Source: Aquibium oceanicum
Lineage (GTDB): Bacteria > Pseudomonadota > Alphaproteobacteria > Rhizobiales > Rhizobiaceae
Assembly: GCF_001889605.1 (NCBI RefSeq)
Contig: NZ_CP018171.1
Span: 4,486,501-4,550,500 of the forward strand
Length of the DNA stretch: 64,000 nt
Direction of reading: 5' to 3'
Part shown: in pieces, positions 25,193-34,078 of the stretch
Position numbering within the stretch: the first letter of the stretch is position 1
Layout: each line of letters begins with the position of its first letter
Made by a program: the position numbers and the translations under genes
The notes under the pieces: model-generated
Told to the model about the DNA's origin: nothing
The model's database searches: none
The model's input: only the letters and a program-made list of their open reading frames with translations

Positions 25193-26758
25193 ATGAGAAG
25201 GGGAACCTCATTTGCGACGACCGCCCTGGCGGTCATCATGCTGGCCGCTGCCGGCACCGCTCCGGCCTCCGCGGAAGCCGTGGTGACGATCAGCACGGGG
25301 CAGATCTTCCGTACGCTCGATCCCGCCAAGATATCCGACCAGACGGACTACATGGCCGCGGTCAACCTCTACGACGCGCTCGTCACGGTGGTCGAAGGCG
25401 GCAACCTCGCCCCGGAACTCGCGGAGAGCTGGGAGGTTTCCGAGGACGCCAGGGAGATCACCTTCAAGATACGCGACGACGCGAACTTCACCGACGGCTC
25501 TCCCGTCGAGGCGAACGACGTCATCTATTCGCTGGAAAGACTGCTGCGCATCAACCAGGGGCCGGCAAACCTGTTCTCGAGCGTGCTGGAGCCCGGCTCG
25601 GTGACCGCTGTCGACGACAAGACGGTCAAGTTCACGCTTTCGAAGACCTATTCACCCTTCCTCGCGACCATCCCCTCACTCTTCATCGTCAACGAGGAAG
25701 TCGCCAAGGCCAATGAAGGTTCGGACGACGCGCAGACCTATCTCGCCACCAACGTCGCGGGCTCGGGCGCCTACCTGCTGAAGTCGTACGACCGCGGCAC
25801 GGGCCTGACCATCGAGCGCAACAAGGACTACTTCGGCAGCTTCGGCGACAAGCCGATCGAGGAGGTCCGCTGGATCGTCACCAGCGACGAGGCGACGGTC
25901 CGCTCGCTCGCCGCGTCGGGCGAACTGACGGTCAGTAGCCCGTTCCAGGCGCCGGAGACTTACACCGCGCTCGAGGAGATGGGGCGCTTCGAAATCCTGA
26001 AGTTCGACACGGCCACCGCCTTCATGATGAAGCTGAACACGCAGGTCGCGCCGACCGACGACGTCCACATCCGCCGCGCGCTGGCGCTCGCGACTGACTA
26101 CGACACGATCCGCGACGTCATCTACCCCGGTGGCGTGCTGTCGACGCCGCTTCCGAAGGCCTTCGCCGAGTTTCATGCCGACGACATTCCCGAGCCGAAG
26201 TTCGACATGGAGGCCGCGAAGGCGGAGATCGCCAAGTCGAAATATGCGGGCCAGGAAATCCCCATCACGCTGGGCTACGTCGCCAACACCAAGTTCGAGG
26301 AAGAGATCAGCCTGCTCATGCAGTCCAATCTCGAGCAGCTCGGATTCAAGGTCACCCAGCAGGCCGATCCATGGAACCGCCTCACCGAACTGGCCACCAA
26401 GCCGGAGACGACGCCGGCCTTGACCCAGATCTTCTTCGGCCCGACCTATCCGTCGCCGGATTCGATGTTCTTCACCCAATATCACTCCAAGGCCGCTGGC
26501 ACCTGGGCCTCGACCGAATGGGTGCAGGACCCCGAGATCGACGCGCTGATCGACGAGGCACGCGGCACGGCCGACGTTGCCGAACAGGCGGAGATCTACA
26601 AGACGCTCCAGCACAAGCTGGTCGACATGCAGCCCGACGTGTTCCTGCTGACGCTCAGGGCGCAGATCGCGATGGACAAATGCCTGACGGGCTACGTCTA
26701 CGTGCCCATGCAGTCGGTGCCCTACGACTTCACGCGCTACAACTGGCTCTGCGACTGA
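25193..26758 (+). CDS. Family 5 (DppA/OppA-type) ABC solute-binding protein
   Basis: A 521-residue periplasmic receptor with a Sec signal peptide (about residues 1-28, cut after APASAEA). It opens with VVTISTGQIFRTLDPAKISD and NLYDALVTVVEGGNLAPELAESWEVSED, the family signature region. It is full length with no frame disruption, unlike the copy at 18734-20370. ATG 25193 is preceded by AAGGA; the longer frame from 25127 would misplace the signal peptide. It heads an operon with two permeases and two ATPases, then three enzymes suggesting a heterocyclic or amide substrate. Confidence 0.93.
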   Translation: MRRGTSFATTALAVIMLAAAGTAPASAEAVVTISTGQIFRTLDPAKISDQTDYMAAVNLYDALVTVVEGGNLAPELAESWEVSEDAREITFKIRDDANFTDGSPVEANDVIYSLERLLRINQGPANLFSSVLEPGSVTAVDDKTVKFTLSKTYSPFLATIPSLFIVNEEVAKANEGSDDAQTYLATNVAGSGAYLLKSYDRGTGLTIERNKDYFGSFGDKPIEEVRWIVTSDEATVRSLAASGELTVSSPFQAPETYTALEEMGRFEILKFDTATAFMMKLNTQVAPTDDVHIRRALALATDYDTIRDVIYPGGVLSTPLPKAFAEFHADDIPEPKFDMEAAKAEIAKSKYAGQEIPITLGYVANTKFEEEISLLMQSNLEQLGFKVTQQADPWNRLTELATKPETTPALTQIFFGPTYPSPDSMFFTQYHSKAAGTWASTEWVQDPEIDALIDEARGTADVAEQAEIYKTLQHKLVDMQPDVFLLTLRAQIAMDKCLTGYVYVPMQSVPYDFTRYNWLCD

Positions 26759-26769
26759 CGAGCCCGCAT

Positions 26770-26804
26770 TGCCTGCGAGCCTTCCCCTCCCGGGCTCGCA
26801 GGCA
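26770..26804 (+). terminator. Intercistronic hairpin after the binding-protein gene
   Basis: A perfect 12-base-pair stem (TGCCTGCGAGCC / GGCTCGCAGGCA) with an 11-base loop follows the binding-protein stop by 11 bases and precedes the permease gene by about 100 bases. No T-tract follows, so it looks like an mRNA-stabilising or attenuating element rather than a full terminator. Confidence 0.7.
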
Positions 26805-26907
26805 GACACTCCGCGTCAGAAGGATCGGTCGACTCGGAACGATCGGCGGCGACGCGCGCGGCGCTTTCCCGTAGCATCCATCCGTACTCACCGGAGGCAA
26901 CGGATCG

Positions 26908-27930
26908 TTGGAATTCCTCCTCTTCCTCATCCGCCGGATCCTGTGGTCGGTTCTGGTCCTGATCGGCCTATCCATCGTGATCTTCGGCATCGCGCGGGGG
27001 ATGCCCGGAGACCCGGCGCGGCTGGCGCTCGGTCCGACCGCCAGCCAGGAGCAGGTCGCCGACCTGCGAAGCGATCTCGGGCTGGATCGTCCGCTGCTGG
27101 AGCAGTACGGGCTCTTCGTCACCGGCCTGGCGCGCGGTGACCTCGGAAAGTCCCTGCTGACGCAGCGTCCCGTCAACGACGACATCCGCGACACCTTCGC
27201 GGCATCCTTCGAACTCGTCCTCTACACCATCACCATCGTCTTCCTGTTCGGCATACCGCTCGGCGTGGTGGCGGCGCGATGGAAGGACCGGTGGCCAGAC
27301 AACGTGGTGCGGATCTTCGCGCTGGTGATCGCGGTCACCCCGACATTTCTGCTGGCGCTGCTGCTCCAGGTTCTGGCGGGCTATGTGCTGCACGCCCTCC
27401 CCGTCACCGGTCGGCTGCCTGCCGGAATGCCGTTTTCGGCCGACACGACCGGACTGGTCACCATCGACGCGCTGCTGCGCGGCCGCATGGACGTCTTCGC
27501 CGAAGCGCTGCGGCATCTGCTGCTACCCTGCCTGGCGCTTGCCTCGACGGCACTCGGGCAGATCGCACTGACGACGCGGGCATCGATGATCGACGTCGCC
27601 AGCCAGGACTACATGGAGGCCAGCCGCGCCTTCGGCGTGCCTGAGCCCGTGCGGGTAATGAAATACATGCTGCGTCCGGCCTTCGTGCCGCCGCTGACCA
27701 TCCTGGGCCTCTCCTTCGCCGCGATGGTCGGCAACGCCTTCGTGGTCGAACTCATCTTCTCGTGGCCCGGCATGGCCTCCTACGGCATCCGGACGATCCT
27801 GCAGAAGGACCTGAACGCGGTTATGGGCGTGGTCATGGTGTCGGGCGTCTTCTTCGTGGTCGTCAATCTGGTGATCGACATCCTGGTCGGCATCGTCGAT
27901 CCGCGGGTGCGGATCCAGGGAAGCCGATGA
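26908..27930 (+). CDS. Dipeptide-type ABC importer permease (DppB/OppB family), TTG start
   Basis: A 340-residue permease: LFLIRRILWSVLVLIGLSIVIFGIARGMPGDPARLAL at the N-terminus. The EAA loop reads DYMEASRAFGVPEPVRVMKYMLRP, and the end is VNLVIDILVGIVDPRVRIQGSR. It begins at TTG 26908 with GGAGG at 26893-26897; no ATG fits the conserved first helix. Its stop overlaps the next gene by four bases (ATGA). It forms the channel with the DppC-like partner. Confidence 0.92.
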   Translation: MEFLLFLIRRILWSVLVLIGLSIVIFGIARGMPGDPARLALGPTASQEQVADLRSDLGLDRPLLEQYGLFVTGLARGDLGKSLLTQRPVNDDIRDTFAASFELVLYTITIVFLFGIPLGVVAARWKDRWPDNVVRIFALVIAVTPTFLLALLLQVLAGYVLHALPVTGRLPAGMPFSADTTGLVTIDALLRGRMDVFAEALRHLLLPCLALASTALGQIALTTRASMIDVASQDYMEASRAFGVPEPVRVMKYMLRPAFVPPLTILGLSFAAMVGNAFVVELIFSWPGMASYGIRTILQKDLNAVMGVVMVSGVFFVVVNLVIDILVGIVDPRVRIQGSR

Positions 27931-28826
27931 TGGCGGATGGAGCGGTCGTGGCTGATCTCGAAACGGGTCCGGAACGGATCTCCAACGCCTACCAGAACTG
28001 GTACCGCTTCTCGCGCAATCCGACGGCCGTGATCGGCGCCGCGATCGTGATCCTGTGCGTGCTGGCCGCCATCCTGGCGCCGCTGATCACGCCCTATCCC
28101 GACCACGTCGGCGCCGTCGTCAACTTCCGCGCCAGGCACCAGCCGCCTTCGCTGGACTACTGGTTCGGCACCGACAATGTGGGCCGCGACATCCTCACGC
28201 GCGTGGTCTTCGGCATGCGCATTTCGCTCCTGATGGCGGTCGTGGTGCTGGGCGTCGCCGTGCCGGTGGGCACCGCGCTGGGCCTCGCCGCCGGCTACTT
28301 CGGCGGATGGACCGAGACGATCATCCTGCGCCTGACCGACATCGCGCTCGCCATCCCGGGCCTGGTCCTCGTGCTGGCGGTGGCGGCGGTGCTGTCGCCC
28401 GACCTCCTCACCTCGATGCTGTCGCTGGCCGCGCTCTGGTGGACCTGGCACGCGCGCCTGATCTACTCGATCACCAAGCAGCTGCGCGGCCAGGAGTTCG
28501 TGGAAGCGGCGGAGGTGCTCGGCGCGAGCAAGTTCCACATCCTATTCCGCGAGATCCTCCCCAACTGCGTGTCGGCGCTGGCGATCAAGACTTCGCTCGA
28601 CTGCGGTTTCGTCATCCTCGTCGGCGCGTCCCTGTCCTTCCTGGGCCTCGGGATCCAGCCGCCGACGCCCGACCTCGGCACGATGGTTTCGGCCGGCGCT
28701 TCCTACCTCCCCGACTTCTGGTGGGAATCCCTGATCCCCGGCTCTGCGATCCTGTTCGTGGCGCTCGGCTTCAACCTGCTCGGCGACGGACTGCGCGATC
28801 TCTTCGACGTGCAGGAGATCCGATGA
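27927..28826 (+). CDS. Dipeptide-type ABC importer permease (DppC/OppC family)
   Basis: A 299-residue permease. The periplasmic segment YWFGTDNVGRDILTRVVFGMRISLL and the EAA loop FVEAAEVLGASKFHILFREILPN are as expected. It ends [18 protein letters not shown]. The start is ATG 27927, overlapping the DppB-like stop. The frame's extension back to 27762 is a shadow. Its own stop overlaps the first ATPase start by four bases, so subunits are made together. Confidence 0.93.
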   Translation: MMADGAVVADLETGPERISNAYQNWYRFSRNPTAVIGAAIVILCVLAAILAPLITPYPDHVGAVVNFRARHQPPSLDYWFGTDNVGRDILTRVVFGMRISLLMAVVVLGVAVPVGTALGLAAGYFGGWTETIILRLTDIALAIPGLVLVLAVAAVLSPDLLTSMLSLAALWWTWHARLIYSITKQLRGQEFVEAAEVLGASKFHILFREILPNCVSALAIKTSLDCGFVILVGASLSFLGLGIQPPTPDLGTMVSAGASYLPDFWWESLIPGSAILFVALGFNLLGDGLRDLFDVQEIR

Positions 28827-29671
28827 CCCGGCCTCTTCTAAGCGTCCGCGACCTTTCGGTCGAGTTCACCAACTACGGCCGCACGAACCGCGTCCTGCAC
28901 GGGGTCTCGCTCGACGTGCCCGAGCGGGCGCAAATCGCACTGGTTGGCGAGAGCGGATCGGGCAAGACCGTGACCATGAAGGCCATCATGGGCCTGCTCA
29001 GCGATCCGCCGGCCCGTATCACCGGCGGATCGATCACGTATAACGGGCGCGACCTCTTCACCATGCCGGCATCCGAGCGCATGAAGCTGCGCGGCACTGC
29101 CATGTCGATGATCTTCCAGGATCCGATGACCTCGCTCAACCCCGTCTACACGATCGGCGACCAGCTCGGCACGATCCTCAAATATGCCGACCGCCGACTG
29201 GGCCGGGCGCGCGGGCGGGCCGGCCGAAGGGCGCGCATCGTCGAGGTACTGTCGCAGGTGCGCATGCGCGAGCCGGAACGGGTCGCCGCCTCCTATCCGG
29301 TGATGCTGTCGGGCGGCATGCGCCAGCGCGTGCTGATCGCCATGGCGCTGCTCAGCCAGCCGCGGCTGCTGATCGCCGACGAGCCGGGATCCGCGCTCGA
29401 CGTGACGACGCAGGCGCAGACGCTGAAGCTCCTGAAGGACCTCGTGGAGGCCGAAGGCCTGTCGCTCCTGATGATCACCCACAATCTCGGCGTCGTGCGC
29501 GAGACCTCCAACTACGTCTATGTCATGAGCAAGGGCGTGGTGGTGGAGCATCGACCGGCGGCCGAACTCTTCGCCGATCCCCACCACGAATACACGAAGT
29601 CGCTGATCGCCGCCGTGCCACGCCTATCGGGCGGAGGCATGAGATCGGAACCCGCGGGGTCGGCGGCATGA
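28823..29671 (+). CDS. ABC importer ATP-binding protein (DppD/OppD family)
   Basis: A 282-residue ATPase with Walker A GESGSGKT, the signature [15 protein letters not shown] and Walker [13 protein letters not shown]. The D-loop region reads DEPGSALD rather than the usual DEPTTALD. The [20 protein letters not shown] block and [13 protein letters not shown] are typical of OppD/DppD. It ends shortly after [13 protein letters not shown] without the long Cys-rich cluster some relatives carry. It is coupled to the permease before it and the second ATPase after it by four-base overlaps. Confidence 0.93.
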   Translation: MTRPLLSVRDLSVEFTNYGRTNRVLHGVSLDVPERAQIALVGESGSGKTVTMKAIMGLLSDPPARITGGSITYNGRDLFTMPASERMKLRGTAMSMIFQDPMTSLNPVYTIGDQLGTILKYADRRLGRARGRAGRRARIVEVLSQVRMREPERVAASYPVMLSGGMRQRVLIAMALLSQPRLLIADEPGSALDVTTQAQTLKLLKDLVEAEGLSLLMITHNLGVVRETSNYVYVMSKGVVVEHRPAAELFADPHHEYTKSLIAAVPRLSGGGMRSEPAGSAA

Positions 29672-30576
29672 CGCGGCCGATGCTTCAGATCGACGGGCTG
29701 TCGAAGAGCTTCCCGATCCGCAACGCGCTCGGCTTCCGGAAGGGCCAGGTCGATGCCGTTAGGGACGTCAGTTTCTCGGTGCGCAAGGGAGAGGTCTACG
29801 GCCTCGCCGGCGAAAGTGGCTCTGGCAAATCCACCATCGCCCGCATGGTGGTGGGCCTTTCCACCCCGACCGGCGGACGCATCCTTGTCGACGGCAATGA
29901 CATTTCCGAACACGCCCGCACGCGCGAGCACAGGCGCACGGTGCAGATGGTGTTCCAGAACCCCGGCTCGTCGCTCAACCCGCGCCGCACCATCGGGCAG
30001 TCGGTGTCCGTGCCGCTCGTTTCCTTCGGCTATCCGCGCGTACAGAGACAGCGCCGCATCGCCGAACTGCTGGAGATGGTGCACCTGCCCGCCGAGTTCG
30101 CGCAGCGCTATCCCAACGAACTTTCCGGCGGCCAGAAGCAGCGTGTCGCCATCGCGCGGGCGCTCGCGGTCGAGCCCAAGCTGATCGTGCTCGACGAGCC
30201 GACCTCCGCACTCGACGTCTCGGTGCAGGCGCGGGTCATCGAGCTCCTGGAAGACCTGTGCCGCCGGTTCGAGCTGACCTTCCTGTTCATCTCGCACGAC
30301 CTCAGCCTGATGCGGAACTTCGCCCAGCGGGTCGGCATCCTCTATCGCGGCGAGATGGTCGAGAGCGGACCCACCGCGGCGGTCTTCGATGACCCCCGGC
30401 ACGACTATACGCGGCTCCTGCTCGCCTCGGTTCCGGTGATCTCGGAGGAGGATGCACGCATGCGGCCCGTCGTGCCGCTGATCGACGGAGAGATACCGAC
30501 GGCCGAGCAGCTCCTCGAACTGAGGCGCGCCGGTTCGCCGACGGGAGCCGGCGCGCCCGCCGACCGGTCGGGCTGA
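29668..30576 (+). CDS. ABC importer ATP-binding protein (DppF/OppF family)
   Basis: A 302-residue ATPase with Walker A GESGSGKST, MVFQNPGSSLNPRRTI, signature LSGGQKQRVAIARAL and Walker B LIVLDEPTSALDVSVQ. The C-terminal PRHDYTRLLLASVP segment is the oligopeptide-domain linker. It completes the importer; the five transporter genes run 25193-30576. As the only ATPases of this type in the window, this pair could in principle also serve the ATPase-less importer at 16841-20370; that is speculation. Confidence 0.93.
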   Translation: MTRPMLQIDGLSKSFPIRNALGFRKGQVDAVRDVSFSVRKGEVYGLAGESGSGKSTIARMVVGLSTPTGGRILVDGNDISEHARTREHRRTVQMVFQNPGSSLNPRRTIGQSVSVPLVSFGYPRVQRQRRIAELLEMVHLPAEFAQRYPNELSGGQKQRVAIARALAVEPKLIVLDEPTSALDVSVQARVIELLEDLCRRFELTFLFISHDLSLMRNFAQRVGILYRGEMVESGPTAAVFDDPRHDYTRLLLASVPVISEEDARMRPVVPLIDGEIPTAEQLLELRRAGSPTGAGAPADRSG

Positions 30577-30662
30577 GAGAATGGAGCAATCCATCGGGAA
30601 CATAGCCGCCGTAGCAATCCGGCACGCCACATTCCGGTGACCAGCGGATAGGGCATCGAGAC

Positions 30663-31277
30663 ATGAAGTTCATAGAGACACACGACGAACTGCGCGAGAT
30701 CTACCGCGAGCCGAGCGAAGGCGCGGTGCGGAAGGAACTTCGGCTGCTCGAGGAGCATTCGAAACGCTTCCTGTCGAAGTCACCCTTCGTGCTCATCGGC
30801 TCGCAGGACGATGCGGGCAACGCCGACGTGACCCCGCGCGGCGACAGGCCGGGCTTCGTCGTCCCGCTCGACGACCAGACCATCGCGATCCCCGATCGTC
30901 CCGGCAACAACCGCCTGGACACCTGGGAGAACGTCGTGCGCAATCCTTCCGTCGGGCTGATCTTCCTCATTCCCGGCATGAACGAGACCTTGCGCATCAA
31001 TGGCGAGGCGCGTCTGACCGCCGATGCGGACCTGCGGGAACGCTTCGCGGTCGACGGACGGCCGGCGCTCGCGGTTCTCGTTGTGAAGATCCGCGCCCTC
31101 TACATGCACTGCGCCAAGGCATTCATGCGCTCGCAGCTCTGGCAGCCGGAAACCTGGCCGGACCGGTCCGAGATGCCCACGCTCGGGCAGATCGTCCGCG
31201 ACCAGCTCGCGCTGTCCGTCAGCAGCGAGGAACTGGATGCGGGGCTGGCCGAGGGCTACCGCAAGTCCTTGTGGTGA
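30663..31277 (+). CDS. Pyridoxamine 5'-phosphate oxidase-family flavoprotein (MSMEG_1061-like)
   Basis: A 204-residue split-barrel flavin-binding protein. The LSKSPFVLIGSQDDAGNADVTPRGDRPGFV segment and IPDRPGNNRLDTWENVVRNPSVGLIFLIPG are characteristic of the PPOX family branch annotated MSMEG_1061. RALYMHCAKAFMRSQLW lies near the C-terminus. These proteins bind FMN or F420 and reduce or oxidise small molecules; few substrates are known. It lies between the importer and the HyuA/DUF917 pair on the same strand, 86 bases after the ATPase gene, so it may act on the imported compound. Confidence 0.85.
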   Translation: MKFIETHDELREIYREPSEGAVRKELRLLEEHSKRFLSKSPFVLIGSQDDAGNADVTPRGDRPGFVVPLDDQTIAIPDRPGNNRLDTWENVVRNPSVGLIFLIPGMNETLRINGEARLTADADLRERFAVDGRPALAVLVVKIRALYMHCAKAFMRSQLWQPETWPDRSEMPTLGQIVRDQLALSVSSEELDAGLAEGYRKSLW

Positions 31278-31365
31278 TCCCGTCCATTCGCGAAAATTCC
31301 GCTCCCAGACATCCGGCGGGCGGAAGAGATGACTTCGACCGTTTTCGAGAAGGAATGTTGGCAGG

Positions 31366-32913
31366 ATGATACGCATCGGGATCGACGTCGGCGGCACCAA
31401 TACGGACGCCGTGATCGTCGAGGGTGACCGCGTGCTGGCCGGCGTCAAGTCGCCGACCACGCAGGACGTGATGGGCGGGGTGGTCGGCGCCCTCACCGCC
31501 GTGCTCGAAACCTCGGGCATCGAGGCCGGGGCAATCGACGTCGTCATGATCGGAACGACGCATTTCACCAATGCCGTCGTTCAGCGCCGCGACCTCGCTC
31601 CCACCGCGGCAATCCGCCTCGGACTTCCGGCGACCGCCTCGCTGCCGCCGATGATCGACTGGCCCGACGACCTGAAGCGGACGCTCGGCGGGCACGTCTA
31701 TCTCGCACACGGCGGCAACGAGTTCGACGGACGTCCCATCTCGCCGCTCGACGAAGCCGAACTCTTGGGCATCGCCGAGGAGATCAGGACGAAGGGCGTC
31801 CGCTCGGTGGCGATCGCCTCGGTCTTTTCGCCCGTCAGCGCCGACGTGGAACGGCGTGCCGGCGAGATCGTCGGGAACGCTCTGCCCGGCGTCCACGTCA
31901 CGCTCTCCCACGAGATCGGCCGGCTCGGGCTGCTCGAACGGGAGAACGCCGCGATCATGAACGCCTGCCTGCGCGACCTCTCCAGCGACGTCATCGCGGC
32001 TTTCCGCAACGCCATCGCACAGGCCGGCATCACCGCGCCTTTCTACCTGACCCAGAACGACGGGACCCTGATGGACGCGGCCACGGCGGAACGATTCCCG
32101 GTGCTGACCTTCGCTTCGGGTCCGACCAATTCCATGCGCGGCGCGGCATTCCTGTCCGGCGTCTCGGAGGCGATCGTCATCGACATCGGCGGCACGACCG
32201 CGGATGTCGGTTCGCTGCAGAAGGGCTTTCCGCGCCAGGCGCCGATGGCGGTGGAGGTCGGCGGCGTGCGCACCAACTTCCGCATGCCCGACGTCTTCTC
32301 GATCGGCCTCGGCGGCGGCTCGCTCGTCGTCGACATGGACGACGCGGTGGCGGTGGGTCCCTCCTCGGTCGGCTATCGCCTGACGCGCGAGGCGCTGATC
32401 TTCGGAGGCGACACGCTGACCGCTTCCGACATCGCGGTGGCGGCAGGCAAGGCGGAGCTCGGCGACGCGTCGAAGGTCGCGCATCTCTCGCCGGACCTGA
32501 TCGCCCGGGCGCGAAGGAAGATGATGGAGATGCTCGAGGACTGTGTCGACCGCGCCAGGGTCACGCCCGATCCGCTTCCGGTGATCGTCGTCGGCGGCGG
32601 CTCGATCCTGGTCGATGAGCCGATCGGCGGTCTGGAGATCGTGAAGCCGGAGCACTTCGCAGTCGCCAACGCCGTCGGCGCGGCGATCGCGCAGATTTCC
32701 GGCGAAGTGGACAGCGTCTACTCGCTCGCCGAGACGAGCCGCGAGAAGGCGCTGGAAGACGCCACCGGAAAGGCGAAGGACGCCGCGGTGGCGGCGGGCG
32801 CGCAACGCGACAGTATCGAGATCGTCGACGTGGAAGACGTGCCTCTGGCCTACCTGCCGGGCAACGCGACGCGCATCCGGGTGAAGGCCGTAGGAGAACT
32901 CAATGTCGGGTGA
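31366..32913 (+). CDS. Hydantoinase A/oxoprolinase-family protein (HyuA-like, short form)
   Basis: A 515-residue protein of the actin-like ATPase fold used by ATP-dependent hydantoinases and 5-oxoprolinases. It starts with IRIGIDVGGTNTDAVIVEGD (phosphate-1 motif), GTTHFTNAVVQRRDL, and later AIVIDIGGTTADVGSL (phosphate-2). FASGPTNSMRGAAFLSG also matches the family. No HyuB-type partner is present; the partner here is a DUF917 gene overlapping by 11 bases, a known pairing for the short HyuA form. It likely uses ATP to open a cyclic amide ring; the ring is not known. Confidence 0.88.
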   Translation: MIRIGIDVGGTNTDAVIVEGDRVLAGVKSPTTQDVMGGVVGALTAVLETSGIEAGAIDVVMIGTTHFTNAVVQRRDLAPTAAIRLGLPATASLPPMIDWPDDLKRTLGGHVYLAHGGNEFDGRPISPLDEAELLGIAEEIRTKGVRSVAIASVFSPVSADVERRAGEIVGNALPGVHVTLSHEIGRLGLLERENAAIMNACLRDLSSDVIAAFRNAIAQAGITAPFYLTQNDGTLMDAATAERFPVLTFASGPTNSMRGAAFLSGVSEAIVIDIGGTTADVGSLQKGFPRQAPMAVEVGGVRTNFRMPDVFSIGLGGGSLVVDMDDAVAVGPSSVGYRLTREALIFGGDTLTASDIAVAAGKAELGDASKVAHLSPDLIARARRKMMEMLEDCVDRARVTPDPLPVIVVGGGSILVDEPIGGLEIVKPEHFAVANAVGAAIAQISGEVDSVYSLAETSREKALEDATGKAKDAAVAAGAQRDSIEIVDVEDVPLAYLPGNATRIRVKAVGELNVG

Positions 32914-34003
32914 AAAAGGATTTCTGCTGACCGAGGGCGACCTGCCGGCGCTTTCGATCGGCGCGGCGCTGCTGGGAACCGGCGGCGGCGGCAACCCCTA
33001 TGTCGGAATGCTGCGGACGCGGGAGCTGCTACGCAAGGGCGCGCAGGTGCGGATCATCCCGCTGGATGCCTTGCCAGACGACGCCTGGGTCGGCCGTGTC
33101 GGAAGCATCGGCGCGCCGATCATCGGCATCGAGAAGATCTCCGAGGGCGGCGAATGCCATCGCGCGATGCTGGCGGTCGAGGAAGCCTCCGGGATCAGGA
33201 TGGCGGCGCTGATCGCGGCCGAGATCGGCGGCGCCAATGCCATGGTGCCCGTCATCACCGCCGCGATGGCGGGACTGCCGGTGATCGACGGCGACGGCAT
33301 GGGCCGCGCCTTTCCCGAGATCCAGATGACGACCTTCTCGATCTACGGCGAGGCGTCCCTGCTTTCGGCCCTGGCCGACGACAAGGGCAATGTCGTGGTC
33401 TTCCGCAAGGTGACAAGCGCCCTGATGCTCGAGCGTCTCATGCGCACGGCGACCGTCGCCATGGGTGCCGGCGCGGGCGCGGCCGGGGCGCCGCTTTCGA
33501 TGGAGTTCATCCGCCGCACGGCAATTCCAGGCACGGTCACGCAGGCGATCGAGATTGGCGCCACCGTCCTTCAGGCCCGAGCCAAACGGCAGGACGTGGT
33601 GGAGAAAGTGGTCGAGAAGACCGGCGGAGGACTTTTCTTCACCGGCAAGCTCGTCGACGTTCGCCGCGAACTGACCGGCGGGTTCATGCGCGGCCACGCG
33701 CTGTTGAGCGGCATGGGCGACTGGGCGGGATCGGAGGCGCGCATCGCGATCCAGAACGAGAACCTCGTTCTGTGGGTCGACGGCGAGCCGAAGGTCATGG
33801 TGCCGGACCTGATCATGAACCTGGAACAGGAAACCGGCGAGCCGATCACGACCGAGATGTTGCGCTTCGGCCAGCGCGTCTCCGTCATCGGCCTGCCGGC
33901 GCATTCCCTGATGAAGACGCCGCGGGCGCTGGAGGTCGTCGGGCCGAAGGCGTTCGGCTATCCGGAGATTCTCTTCACGCCTCTCGCGGACGCGGCGGCC
34001 TGA
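32903..34003 (+). CDS. DUF917 / S-methyl-thiohydantoin-desulfurase-like domain protein
   Basis: A 366-residue protein recognised by its N-terminal LLTEGDLPALSIGAALLGTGGGGNPYVGML block and by GGANAMVPVITAAMAGLPVIDGDGMGRAFPEIQMTTF. Both are hallmarks of the DUF917 family. The family's N-terminal domain has been named after thiohydantoin desulfuration in some databases, and members commonly pair with HyuA-like proteins. Its start overlaps the HyuA gene by 11 bases, so they are probably subunits of one enzyme or sequential steps. The reaction is not determined from sequence. Confidence 0.85.
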   Translation: MSGEKGFLLTEGDLPALSIGAALLGTGGGGNPYVGMLRTRELLRKGAQVRIIPLDALPDDAWVGRVGSIGAPIIGIEKISEGGECHRAMLAVEEASGIRMAALIAAEIGGANAMVPVITAAMAGLPVIDGDGMGRAFPEIQMTTFSIYGEASLLSALADDKGNVVVFRKVTSALMLERLMRTATVAMGAGAGAAGAPLSMEFIRRTAIPGTVTQAIEIGATVLQARAKRQDVVEKVVEKTGGGLFFTGKLVDVRRELTGGFMRGHALLSGMGDWAGSEARIAIQNENLVLWVDGEPKVMVPDLIMNLEQETGEPITTEMLRFGQRVSVIGLPAHSLMKTPRALEVVGPKAFGYPEILFTPLADAAA

Positions 34004-34023
34004 CCGCGCTCACGACGCGGACG

Positions 34024-34052
34024 GAAGGTCGGCGATTTCGTCGCCGGCCTTC
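34024..34052. terminator. Bidirectional hairpin between convergent genes
   Basis: A 12-base-pair stem (GAAGGTCGGCGA / TCGCCGGCCTTC, one G-T pair) with a TTTCG loop fills the 75-base gap between the convergent DUF917 gene and the CoA-transferase gene. It has no strong T-tract on either side but is placed to stop both transcripts. Confidence 0.6.
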
Positions 34053-34078
34053 AACCACATCGTTTTCCAGGCAGCGTC

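Noticed and set aside
28055-28822. Upstream extension of the DppD-type ATPase frame
   Set aside because: It overlaps the DppC-like permease in another frame; the ATPase starts at ATG 28823 with ATGA coupling.
31366-34003. Classical hydantoinase HyuA/HyuB pair
   Set aside because: The partner gene is DUF917-like, not HyuB, and the HyuA protein is the short form.
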